In this document: positions 42,117-52,812 of the stretch, in pieces
Position numbering within the stretch: position 1 is the stretch's first letter
How the letters are laid out: every line of letters starts with the position of its first letter
Assembly (NCBI GenBank): GCA_963575745.1
Contig: CAUYUJ010018314.1
Coordinates: forward strand, 118,533 to 182,532
Direction of reading: 5' to 3'
DNA length: 64,000 bases
Source: Prorocentrum cordatum
Taxonomy: Eukaryota > Sar > Dinophyceae > Prorocentrales > Prorocentraceae
Program-made: the position numbers and the translations under genes
The notes under the pieces: model-generated
Databases searched by the model: none
What the model saw: only the letters and a program-made list of their open reading frames with translations
Told to the model about the DNA's origin: nothing

Positions 42117-45100
42117 TCAGGTGCCCTGCTAGCTGGGTTCGCGGCCCTCGGCGGCGGGCAGCGGCCCCCCTCACCGCCGCGTCGTCCACAGGGCTTGCCT
42201 GGCCGCGCGTGCGATGTCAAGGCAGCCTTCGGTCGCCTTGCGACGCTTCGGCGGTTGGGCAGCCGCCGGGACGCAGCGGCATCGGCCCGGGCAGCCAAGG
42301 CCTCCAAGGCTAGAGCTCCAGAGCCACAGTTCGAGGGCCTGGCAACCGCATGGGATTCGTTGACGCTCCATGCAGAGGAGCTTTCGGAGAGCTCTCTCCT
42401 TTTCTCCTTACTCCTTCACTTGAGGCTCCTCCTCTTACTTCTTCTGCTCCTCTATGTATCATCATTGTCCTTCTCCTGCCCCCGCTCTTCCTCTCGATCG
42501 TTTCGACTCTCTTGCGAACTGAACCCAGGAGGCCGTCATGCGCCCAGGGGCCCCGACCATGCTGCATCCCAAGCAGTGGGTGCTCGGGGGATTCATCCGC
42601 GAGGCTTGGAGCCAGGTGGTCGGCTTTGGGGGACCTTGAAGATAGCGGGGGGGGGGGTGAGCGGCGTTTAAGGAGCTCGCGGCCCCCCCTGCCCCTTACT
42701 CCCGAGGTGGGCAAGCACAACCCCTGCCGCGGGGGGTTCGCGGAGACGGCCCACGGCCTTAGCGCGGCGATGGGCTTGGCGGAGATCTGTCAGCGCGTCC
42801 AAGCAAAGGCTTGGCGAGCTCACGCTTCTGAACTTCGAGCGGTTGCCATCAACAGGTCAGAGGAGGAAGAGTAGGTAAAGGGAGGGGATACGGAGTTGGA
42901 GATGCAGGAGGGAGGAGGAGCAGCAGAGTGGGGGAGGGATGAGGACAGGGGAGCGGAGGAGGAGGAGGGAAAGGTGAAGGAGGAGGAGGAGAAGGAGGAG
43001 AAGGGAGAGGAGGAGGAGAAGGAGGAGAAGGAAGAGAAGGATGAGCTGAAAGGCGGGACGGTGGTGAAGGACGGGAGGGGCAAAGCGGGGAGGGGGGCAC
43101 GCCGAAGGTTTCACGATGCCACGCCTGTCTTGGCGCGGTTCGGGGCGATGGAGCAGCAGGTGTATGAGGCGGCCCGCTACCTCCACAAGCAGGAGGACGG
43201 GAGGTGCCCTGGTTACGAAATCAGGTGAAATCAAACAGGTTTTTTTCCAGATCCCAAGCCCGTCCAGCCTAGATTGGGCGCTAAGCGCAACCGCGCCCCC
43301 CCCTTCCCATCCATCCTGGGCCCATCTCCCCTCTCCTTCTCCTCTCTGCAGATATGCTATGGGGCTATGGGCTATGGGATATGGCCGCTGTGGCAAGGCT
43401 ATGCTATGCTATGTATCTTTGTATCGTTGTATTTGAAGGAATGGGAAAGTATAATAGGTACGAGTTCGGAACTCCAGCCAGGTGGAAAGCATTGAAGTTA
43501 CCTGATTATTTGAAGACCGTTGGCAGAGTGAGGGTGCTTCCGAAGTTCGGGGTCCTTGAGCTTTTCGCCCAGTCCATCAACATTGCCAGCTTAGACGCGA
43601 GCGGCCTCCAGAAGGCCTTTCGACTCATTGTCCCACCGTGCGTTCTGAAGCAGGCGAATTCCAGCACCGTCTTCAGAGCTTTTGAGCAGGGCTTCGAGCC
43701 GCTGAACTTGACGGGGATCAGCGACATCAGCTTGAAGGTCGGGTTCGTCATGATTTCGGAGACTCCTGACAACCATCGGGTCAATACGAGGACCCACGTC
43801 GTCGTCGTCAGCCCCATCATTTTCTCTTCCGTGGTGGTGCATGTTGGTGTTGCAGTGGTTGTGATGTGTGACATGTGGACGTGTGGTGTGACATTGAGAC
43901 ATTGAGAGGAAAAAGCATGCCTACGCTGAGAAGTTGCTGGCCACGCGCAACGTCCTGTACGACTGGCAGCGAGGCACGGATCCTTTTCCATTTGTCCATT
44001 GGTCCATTTGTCCATTTGCTTTTTCTATTTGTCCATTTGCACATATTTGTTGTTCAAGTTCCGTCTCTCTGGTGTGAAACTCTGGCACAGGCTGTTGCGC
44101 TCACCGGATCATGCGCTTGATCGAGCATGTGTTTTCGAAGCAGTTGATGGGGGACGTGTACGCCATCGCGTTTGCAACAGGCGCGCCCAAACACCATGGT
44201 ACACTGTTGAATTGTCTTGCAAAGCTCGTCGACGACGAGCTTGAGCTCGTGGTTCAGGTGGAGCCCAGATGGTCATTGCACATGGCGGACGTGTTGCGCT
44301 TGACAGTCGGCAGGGAGTTTCAGTACAGCAGCAGCACAGGTGAGAATCAAGGCGGGCGCCTGGCCGTTGCGAAGATGGAGCAGTTGAAGGCAATGTTAAA
44401 CGGCGATTTGCGAAAGAAGAAACTACAACATTTTTGTAATGGATGTTGTGTTGACAGAGCAGATGCTGTCATGAACATGACGGCTGCGCTTTCTGGGTCT
44501 GGCCTTATTAGCGACGGGAGCGTGCCTTCCAAAAATAGATGGGGCACCATGGCGCGCCACAATGCGCTCCATACCTGCGGCTTCTTGTTTCACGATTTCA
44601 AGGGCCGCCTCTTGCGCGAGGCATTTGCTGGCGTCTATAGGGATGATGGTTCCGAGGTCAACGATCTCGATGACGTCGACTATCGGCAGCGTTTGCGGTG
44701 GCCTTGGGAAGGGGTCGGGGCAAACGAAACTCTCTTCCAGGAGGCGCCAGTCAGTGGTTCTTCTAGGGCCGACCTTGATTAGAAGATGTTTCTCTAGCGA
44801 CGCCAAGGGGTGGGGCAATGGAGGGGAGAGTGATTGCGGCGCGTTCGCATCTCAGGCAGAAGTCTTGGAGGGCAAGGGCTGCGTCCAACGATGCAAAGAG
44901 GAGATTGGAGGCAACTGTCATGTGTTTTGCAACTGCGCCGCTGGACTACTTGTGGATGCAGCTGCAGACAATGGACGAACATGGATGTTCTTAGGATCCC
45001 AAGGGGGGCGTTTGGTTTGGTGTGGGCGTTCGGGAGATCTGGTCGTGGTCTTGCTTGTGTTCCCTGGGGGCCATGGGTGCGTCGTGGGTTCACCTGAGCG

Positions 45101-48100
45101 TCCTGGGACTCTGGGGCCTTAGGCCAGGCCTGGCCGAAAGATAGTTTTATGTTCGCCCATTTCAAGCTTGCAGCCTGTCCTTGGGCAGGCTCACTGAAAG
45201 ACAGCGTCTGGGAGGAATCGTCGCCCTTCGTCTCCTGTCAAGTCAGATTTATGGAAATGCTAGGGACGGACGCGAGCACCGATGACGAAGGCGAGGGGGA
45301 TGGGGAGGGACATTAAATGAAGAATGAAAAACTTGGCAATCCTATACGGGTCCTCCCTCGCCCTGCGTCTTTCACCACCCTTTTGCCCCTTTGATTAGGT
45401 CTCAGCGTTTTAGTGGGTCAGCTGAACCAGATTGCATCCCTGAGGCCCTCTACGAGCATTGTTTTGGCACTACCAAGCAGACGAGCATGACGGCCCTGGT
45501 AACATCGTGGACACCATCATTACCATGGTGCGCGAGTCTGTCCTTGAGATGGCAGCGCAAGTGTTCATTTGGTTCGAGGCGCCTCTCTCCAGTTGGCCGT
45601 TCAAATTGTTACTTAAAGTTGATGGTCGTTGTCCACGTATGCGGGACATTGGTCGTGAATTCTGGTATGATCATGGTTGCAATAAAGATCGCGATATTTC
45701 CGACAAGATACAAAAATCGTTTGGCAGCTTCGAGGAATTCAACAGCAGTACAACCGTTGATGATGTGTTGAAGTTGTGGGGGGCTTCTGCGAAAATGACC
45801 AACATGCATGTTGAAAGGTTGTTGTCTCTCATCCGGTCTGCGACTCCAATGAAGAACCCTTTTCTGGAGAGGCTGTTGGGCGCTGGATACTTGGGTGATT
45901 GGCTCAAGGACCACATCAACAAACACGGATTCAAAGACCCTCGTATCAATACAACTGACGACTTGGTGAAGGCTGGCGCCCCCCTTATCAAGGGCGCTAA
46001 GGCCAAGAGAAAGAATAAGAATAAGAACATTGGTGGCGCGCGCCCATGGATGCTGAAGGCCGCGAAGCGTTTGAAAGATGACAGACAGGTTGGCATCAAG
46101 CGCACTCGCCAGGAGATGAACGACATCTTGAGATCCGAGGCCACGACGTTTGCACAACTACCAGACGAAGAGCGGACAGAATTTGAGGAGGTCGCAGCCA
46201 GCCTGAAGATGAACAAGGTGATGCGGGCGAGCGCAGCAGATGATGATGTTGATTCTGCAGCCGATGTATTGAAACGACGGGTTGCTAACGCAGGACTTGG
46301 AATATGTTCTTGGGAGTCACCCATTGCCAAGGAGCACATTCAAGCTGCCATGGCCGATGGTGATGTCCTTCCTCCGCGTACTGATGGACAGCCGCGCGGC
46401 CCGTTCGCCGTGAGCTCGTCCCTGCGCAAGGTCTTCAGCACAGCCTCTGTGGTGGACGACGCAGGCCGCTTGGTTTGGGAGAAGGAGTGGAGATGAGGAG
46501 GAGTCAGTTTGTTGGATCGCCATCGCAGGAAGCCATTAGTGTGTGGACGTCCACAGCAGCATATGCAATATATGGCATATGCAATATATTATATGGCATA
46601 TGAGCCATGTGAATGTAAAACGTTTCTTACTCTACCTTCTACATCCTGTCCTCTGGATCCTCCACCGTCCACGGTCCTTCCTCTACCATTCTCTATTCCC
46701 GCCACCCTTTCATCTTCCATCCCTCCACCCGTCGCCAGGCGACATCCCGAAGAATAAGCATTTCATCCAGAAGGTCGTGTGTCAGCAGGTCCACGCCGGC
46801 GCCTGCCCAGTTGCTGACAAGGACGTATGGGATGTTGTCGGGCCTGCTTCATCTGCGTTGAATACTCTTGCTTACGAGTCTCCCAAATCATTTCACCGAA
46901 TTAACCTTACACTTAACAATGGCATGAACTTCCACGCGTACGTGTACGTAGCGTTTGCACAACCGACTCTCATCAAGCATCCTGTCTTCGTCGCGTTTGA
47001 TCTTGCAGAAGAATATGCAGACGACGCCGATGGAGGACCTACTCTGATCAAACTGAAGCGAAGGCAGTCCCTCCAGGGTTTCAGGCCAGCCTTTGCTAGC
47101 GCAGCTCAGATCATCAAACATGTTCTGGACAAACGATATCGTCATGGCCCCATTGCCCCTGGTCGTGTAACGCGGATCTCAGTGCAGAAGGTGCAGTGCG
47201 AGAACACACAGATGGTAGATACTGTAAGGGCCACTTTGTCTGTTGGGACTGAACCCATTGTGCTGTACGATTACCTTGCAGTGCCAACACACCTGAAAAA
47301 GGGCAAGGACCCCGACCTGAAAAAGACTGCGGCACCGCCAGGCGCATCGAGCTCTGGTGGAGCCTCGAGCGCTGGCAGCGCTGGCGCTGTTGACATCGGC
47401 GCCCAGATGGCTCTTGGCTTCGACCTCCTCGCTTCTGGGTTGGGCAAGCCCGCGCCGGCCGCTGATGAAGCAGGTGCGAATCGGCCTCCAAGCGTACCCT
47501 CGGCGGCCACCGACTACACATACAAGGAGGTCGGTGGCGCGTCCGAGAGCGAGGATGACGACGTGCTCGCCAAACTCCACCAGCACGACGTTGAGTTCCA
47601 CAAGCCAGATGGGGGCGGTGATGATGACTTCGGGCCAGTCAAGGCGCATCAGTATTTGTGGCTTGTGCGGACGAACCGCCAGGCCACATGCTGCCATTGT
47701 AAGGGCACCATTGCAGCGCAGAGCTTTCGCGTGGTGTACGACCCGCACCCAGACAGCTACGACCGTCATGCTAAGTGGAAGCCTGGGTTTTGGAAGTATT
47801 GCCATAATTCTAAGGATTGCCTCCAGACGGTGGCAAAGTGGCCACCGTGGAACGGAGAGCCGCACAAACCAGATATAATGCCTGATGTCGCTCCGCTACC
47901 TGCGAAATGCAAGGAGTCTCGCGAAGACCGCGAGGCTGCCACCCAAGCAGCCGTGACTTTGTTTTATAATCAAATTGGCCAAGCCTTTGATTTCATTATG
48001 GAGAAAGCAGCTGGAAAACATGCATATCTGTCCTCATCCACCTCCACCTCCTCATCCCCATCCCCTCCCATCTCCTCCTCTACGCTTCCTCATCCCCATG

Positions 48101-48240
48101 ACCCATGACGCTTCTTCCCCTCCTGTTCCCTTCGCCCCATCCACCTCCAACAAACATATGTTCGGAATTTGGCCTCCAGGAGGGCCCAGGGTCCAGAGTG
48201 CAGGTTTCAGGGCGTGAACTTGCCGCCAGATCAGATTTAA
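42111..48240 (+). CDS. Gene 1: ~1,400-residue zinc-motif protein of unknown function
   Basis: Exons fitted by frame and splice sites: 42111-42377, 42529-42615, 42707-42855, 43108-43224, 43458-43790, 43909-43973, 44091-44740, 44824-44983, 45445-46491 and 46739 to about 48010; a last short exon ending at 48240 is uncertain. Every acceptor is AG followed by G; donors are GT, GC or GA. Visible parts: a Cys/His cluster HFCNGCCVDRADAVMNM in exon 7; TNMHVERLLSLIRSATP in exon 9, reminiscent of the C-terminal signature of hAT-like transposases; a basic KRKNKNKN stretch; a helical segment with FAQLPDEERTEFEEVA that loosely recalls an HMG box; and in exon 10 TCCHCKGT with YCHNSKDC, a likely zinc finger. 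I do not recognise the family. A transposase-like or chromatin protein is an inference. Gene 2 follows on the same strand. Confidence 0.7.
42221..46844 (+). repeat. Duplicated segment, copy 1
   Basis: Matches 59377-64000 at constant offset 17,156, including introns. I found four differences, all transitions, at about 42411, 44827, 45479 and 46787. Confidence 0.95.
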
Positions 48241-48428
48241 GGGTCCAGAACCAGACACAAACTGTAGACGCAGGTTGAAGGCAAGGATAGTGGGGGTCCG
48301 CAACGCGGTGGCCTCTCGGTGCGCATCGTCTTGCAGCATCGCCGCCGACTGCGGGTTGCTGTATCGGGCTCGATGTTCATCACAGGCTTGCTGTTGGTTT
48401 TCGCCTTCACGCATGCTTCGCGGCAGCG

Positions 48429-48537
48429 ATGGACGCCGCGACGTTCCTGCAAGGCTTCGACTCGTTGGTCACGGGCCGCTTGGGAACGCATGATGCCACT
48501 GACACCTCATTATGTATGGTGGGGGTTGCGAATGCAG
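48429..48537 (+). CDS. Possible first coding exon of the methyltransferase gene
   Basis: ATG at 48429 opens a protein-like segment (MDAATFLQGFDSLVTGRLG...) that ends at AG followed by GC at 48538. A GC donor in phase 1 would join in frame to an acceptor at 50246, upstream of the methyltransferase exon. The alternative is that gene 2 simply starts at ATG 50255. Confidence 0.3.
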
Positions 48538-48557
48538 GCGGTGAGTGCAATTTGAAT

Positions 48558-48870
48558 CATCCTTTTCAGAATATCACGAAATGATAAGATAATTTATTTT
48601 AATTAATTTAATTATTTTTTGAATTATTTTAATTATTTTTTGAATTTTCTGAACATTAATTTCACCAACCGAACTTCGGTACAACGATTTATTTTCAAAA
48701 CGTCGTTTCGCATGGGACATCCCAACAACCACCGGTACAACCGGTACGAAAGTTTGTACCGAAGTACCGGGTTTAAAATATTATAAATTAATTATGGTAA
48801 TTAATTAAATTAATTAAAAATAATTAAATTAATGTTTCAATATGTTTTATTGGTTTCAAATATTATTGCA
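48558..48870. other. AT-rich island with 12-bp inverted repeat
   Basis: TTAATTA/AATTATTTT-rich sequence in a GC-rich region. ACTTCGGTACAA (about 48673) and its complement TTGTACCGAAGT (about 48755) form an inverted repeat around further CCGGTAC words. No coding. It may be a foreign insertion or a matrix-attachment-like element in an intron or spacer. Confidence 0.6.
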
Positions 48871-50222
48871 AGTTAACGCCTCACCGCCTGCGCTAAGTAC
48901 CCCCTTGACCCCTCCCACGTGCGCTAAGTACCCCCCTACCCCCTCGCGTGCGTTCAGAGCCCCCCCTTTTGGAGAAATGTGATCTTCATCGTCACCCCCC
49001 CGTTTCGCGCTATGTATCCCCGCCGTCCCCGTGCCCTTGAGCGCACTGAAGACCAATTCGGCGTGCGGTCCTGAGAAATTTTGGGCCTTGGGATCCTCGA
49101 GGCCTTCGTGAGAGCCATCATGCCGTTGGCCATTGGGTTCATTGGACCCTCGGTCCGCCTGTGGGCCTTGAGGGCTCTTGGGCCCCGCGCGGAGCTGGGA
49201 GATGAGAAACGGCAAGGTTGCGGGCAAGGATCAGGCGTAGGAAGATGAGGATGATGAGGGCGACGACGAAGAGGACAACGTTGTGGATGAGGAGGCGGGG
49301 GTGACGAGGGGGGAACCACGAAAAACAATGAGGATGAGGGCGATCACCAGCAGCACCCGCAGGAGCAAGGTGTAGACGGGAACGATCAGGTTGACTAGGC
49401 TAGGCAATGGACGGCGAGCAGGGAAAGAGGAAATAGGTTCTTCTGGCACCCAAGGTGGGCGCGGCATCCTCGTCGCTGGCGGGCGCCCCATGTGTGCCAG
49501 AATCGCTGGAGCAGCAGGCATCGCAGGAGCCGACGCCCTCATCTCTCTTTATCGTTCTTCCGTCCTTCCTACCGCAGTAACGCGCGCCATCTTCCTCTGC
49601 GATATGCGATATTCTACTATCTACTATCCTTCTCCTCCTGATATTGTTCAACCTGGTCCCCCCCCCTCAGACTTCTTCTCCTGTCCTCACCCTCATATTC
49701 TCATCCCCATCCCACCCTCATATCTGTCGCATCTGTCTGAGCTGCTTGACTGGGTGATTGCATCCCTGTATAACTAATATCCCGTCTCGTTCACCTGGCC
49801 CCCACTTCTCCTCTTCCTCACCCTTCTCTTCCTCCTGCTCCTGCGCCCCCTTAGGTCCGTTCGCCCATGCCGCCCATACCTCCTACTAGCTCTTTCACTA
49901 GGCCTCATCTCTCTTCAAACACCCTCGCTTTCGTCGTCGTCGTCCTCCTCCTCCTCCTCGTCCTCATCGCCCTCGTCCTCATTCTCTTCCTACGCACCTT
50001 CCTTCTCCTCATCCTCCTGCTGGCCCCTCCTCCCTCTCCTCCTCAGCCTCGTCCTCGTCCTCATGCTCCTCCTCCTCCCCCCCCTTCCCTCCTCCTCCTC
50101 CTCCTCCTCCTCCTTTCTCCTCTTCTGTTTGGGTGGGGCCCGTTTTAGGGATGGGTGCCAACACATTGGGCCTAACCCCAGCAGAACTCTTGGGTCGAAT
50201 CTAGGCGAGTGCCCACCCTTCC
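48871..50222. other. Spacer or intron upstream of methyltransferase exon
   Basis: Repeated GCGCTAAGTACCCCC-like words at 48890-48930, then GA-rich (49240-49330) and CT-rich (49640-50120) tracts typical of introns in this region. No exon is convincingly recognised, although short protein-like frames exist. Confidence 0.5.
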
Positions 50223-50254
50223 AGTTCTGCCACTATGAGATTTGAGTGACCCCC

Positions 50255-52405
50255 ATGGTGATGCATGTTCCTTTGCCCCTTGCTGAGGAGTCCGAGTCGA
50301 TTGAGTTTATCTCGCCGAAGCGACGTCGCGTGGACAACGCGCTGCCGAGTACATCATCGACAGTCGGTGAGGCCATGGTATTGATGCTTGAGAAGTTGCC
50401 TGCTGGTACACGCGCCCAGCTGCAGAACGCGTGGACGAACTTGGCCAGCCAGGTCGCGCCCGCCGGCATGAAGGTCAGCACAGCGTGCAGCGGGAGCGAC
50501 TTGGTCGCTCGGGTAGCACAACAGAGAATGCAAACATGCAGAGTTTAGGTCCCAGGGTGCCAGGGCGCTAGACACATTCAATAGATTGGTGCTTCCCCTC
50601 CCCCTTGGGCCCATTTCTCCTTTCTCATTTCGACTTTACCTTTCAGTTTCATGCCCATGTCCCATGTCTCAGGTTTCAGGCCTCATGACACTCGTGCCGT
50701 TTGTGGTAGTTCGTTGTCGTTTGGCCAGTCGCTTCGATTGCTACTGAAGTGATGAGCGTACGAGTGATGACTTCGGGCTCAGTGTGGGTATGTCTTGGCT
50801 TGTTCATGTGATTCATATTCAATTGCGATGCAGGGGTCTTGGCTGGTCACTTGGACATCCCCTATCGCACATCCTTAGGTCTGTTACGTTGCAATCAGCT
50901 CTGGGGTTGAATCGCCCTCTACCCTGCCCCCTTCCGTGTCATTGTGTTCATCCTGCCAGGTGCTTCGTGTCATGGGGGAGGCGCAGGGCGTGTTCGAGAA
51001 TGCTGGCGCGTCGTTGACGTTCAACCATGTCATGAGCGCAGAGGTCGATGATGACAAGAAGGCGTTCCTGAAGGCCCAGTTTGCCAGCGCGTTCGAACGG
51101 GGGTGCATTCTCATTCACGACGTTGAAGAGTTCGACAGCTTGCGCGTGATTAACCACGCCGATGGCGAGATGGACAAGAAGAGCGAGAAGGTGCTGATCC
51201 CTGATTCGGACATCTTCATTTGTGGTTTCAGCTGCACCTCTGTCAGCAAGGTAAATATCAATAGCTCCAAGGCGCGATCCTGCATCCAAAATCGTACAGA
51301 CGATGCCACCGCGAAGACCTTCTGGGATTGTATGAAGTACGTCAAAAACTACATGCCACGAGTCGTTCTCATGGAGAACGTGAAGGAGCTAACATCGGAG
51401 CCAGCTGGTGGTGGCATGAGCGACGCCGACGCCATTTGCAAGGAGTTCCAGGAAATAGGATACCATTCTCAATACTTCGAAATCGAAGCCGTTGAGTTCG
51501 GTTCGGCGGCTCGGAGGCTTCGGCTTTACTTCATGTGCGTGAGGCTTGACCCCACAATGCAAATGACCCACAGCGCCGTGGCCGAGGTCTGGGCAGAAAA
51601 GGCCATCGCGGCGATGAAGCTCCCTAAGGGTGTGTTTGGCCTTGCGGACTTCGTCGACTTCAGCAAGCGACCTGACTCCGATGGCTTCCCCGAGTGGACC
51701 GCCGAAGAGGAGAATCGAACGTTCAACTGGTGGAAAGACCACGAGGAGATCTTCGGCCAATGTGATTATCCCTGGCCGCCAGACATGCAGAGTAACATAC
51801 ACATCGTCCCGAGCCATTTTAGTTCCAGGCAGCGTGAAATGCTGATTCTCTTTGATAAGATGTGGCCCTACGAATCAGGTGTGCAATTCGTCGACTTGAA
51901 TCCGTCATTGCCCCGCATTCTCTCGTGGCCAACCTCAATGAACAATCCGTGGTGGAACAATGTTGTGCCGACTTTAACTGGAAAGTGCAACATTGGCGTA
52001 CGTTACACACCGCGTGATGCTTCGCCGGGGCGCTACTTGATACGCGCGTTGTCTGGGGAGGAGCTGATGTGCATTCAGGGTTGGTCCACGTCGTTCTGGG
52101 TCGGGCCCGAGTCAGACCGCCTGAAGGCCGACTTCAAGCTCCTCAGCAATCTGGCAGGGAATGCCTTCAATGCGTTCGCCTGTGCGCCAGTCGTCTTCGT
52201 CGCCCTCGCCGTTGCTGGCCTCAAGCCCGAGATGATCAACCTGGTCATTGAGAAGAAGAAGACGACCTTCTGTACGCCCGAGGTCTCTGATGATGACGCC
52301 GAAGACACCGACGAGGCCGCGGAGCGCCAGCAGCGCGAGATCGAGACAGAGCGGATGACCATGAAGGAGGCGCTCAACGCGCCCGTCGTTATCGATATCA
52401 ACTGA
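50255..52405 (+). CDS. Gene 2: C5-cytosine DNA methyltransferase-like protein
   Basis: Exons 50255-50512 and 50960-52405 join in phase 0 across a GT-AG intron (567 residues). The N-terminus has an SPKRRRVD nuclear-localisation-like motif. Methyltransferase motifs are in canonical order: I (VSTACSGSDLVARV, SAM binding, spanning the exon junction), IV (FICGFSCTSVSKV, with the nucleophilic Cys), VI (VLMENVKEL), VIII (FGSAARRLRLYF), a variable region of about 200 residues as likely target recognition, IX (RALSGEELMCIQGW) and X (LLSNLAGNAFNAFA). The residue before the catalytic Cys is Ser where Pro is nearly invariant. Predicted to transfer a methyl group to cytosine in nuclear DNA. It sits between gene 1 and gene 3, all co-oriented. 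An acidic tail (DDDAEDTDEAAE) ends it. Confidence 0.85.
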
Positions 52406-52812
52406 TTCTTCAATCCAAAGCTCATGATGATGTCCATGATATGAGCCGTGGAGGGCACAAGCAAGCACAGACAGGTCAGAGCGCGCAAGTGAAGGTGTAG
52501 CGACAGTGAAATCTTCATCCGCATTGTCTTGTCCATCGGCCAGGTGTCTCTCTTCATCCACATCTTCATCCGCTTCATCTTCATGTATTCATGGGCCCTT
52601 CGACCTTGACCATTGACGCTAATCGATCGTTCGGCGTTCGCAGCAGCGTTTATATCAATCATCATTGAGGTAAAACCGCTGTTGTCATCGCCACTTCATC
52701 GTGGCCCTCCGCAACAACCATTTTGGCTGAGGCGGGTGGCCTCCAAGGTCCAAGGGGCGTGGCGTGGGCCACCCTCCCTCGCGGTCGCAGTGACCGCGTC
52801 GGCCTTTCAGCA
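52406..52812 (+). promoter_or_regulatory. Intergenic region with acceptor before gene 3
   Basis: A 407-bp spacer. GCCTTTCAG at 52802-52810 is followed two bases later by the ATG of gene 3, fitting a trans-splice acceptor. A CCATTTTGGCT word at 52718-52728 resembles part of the spliced leader, but its flanks do not match well. Confidence 0.4.

Noticed and set aside
42378-42528. First exon of gene 1 read straight through into a 186-residue protein
   Set aside because: Reading through gives Leu/Ser-rich CT-tract translation; a GA-AG intron joins two protein-like segments in frame instead.
43506-44044. Minus-strand frames opposite gene 1 (for example 169 residues ending at 43506)
   Set aside because: Shadows of exons 5-6. 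The plus reading has consistent splice sites and recurs identically in the second copy.
52711-52731. Second relic spliced leader upstream of gene 3
   Set aside because: Only CCATTTTGGCT matches as a block; the flanking bases disagree (about 14 of 19), which is weak enough to be chance.
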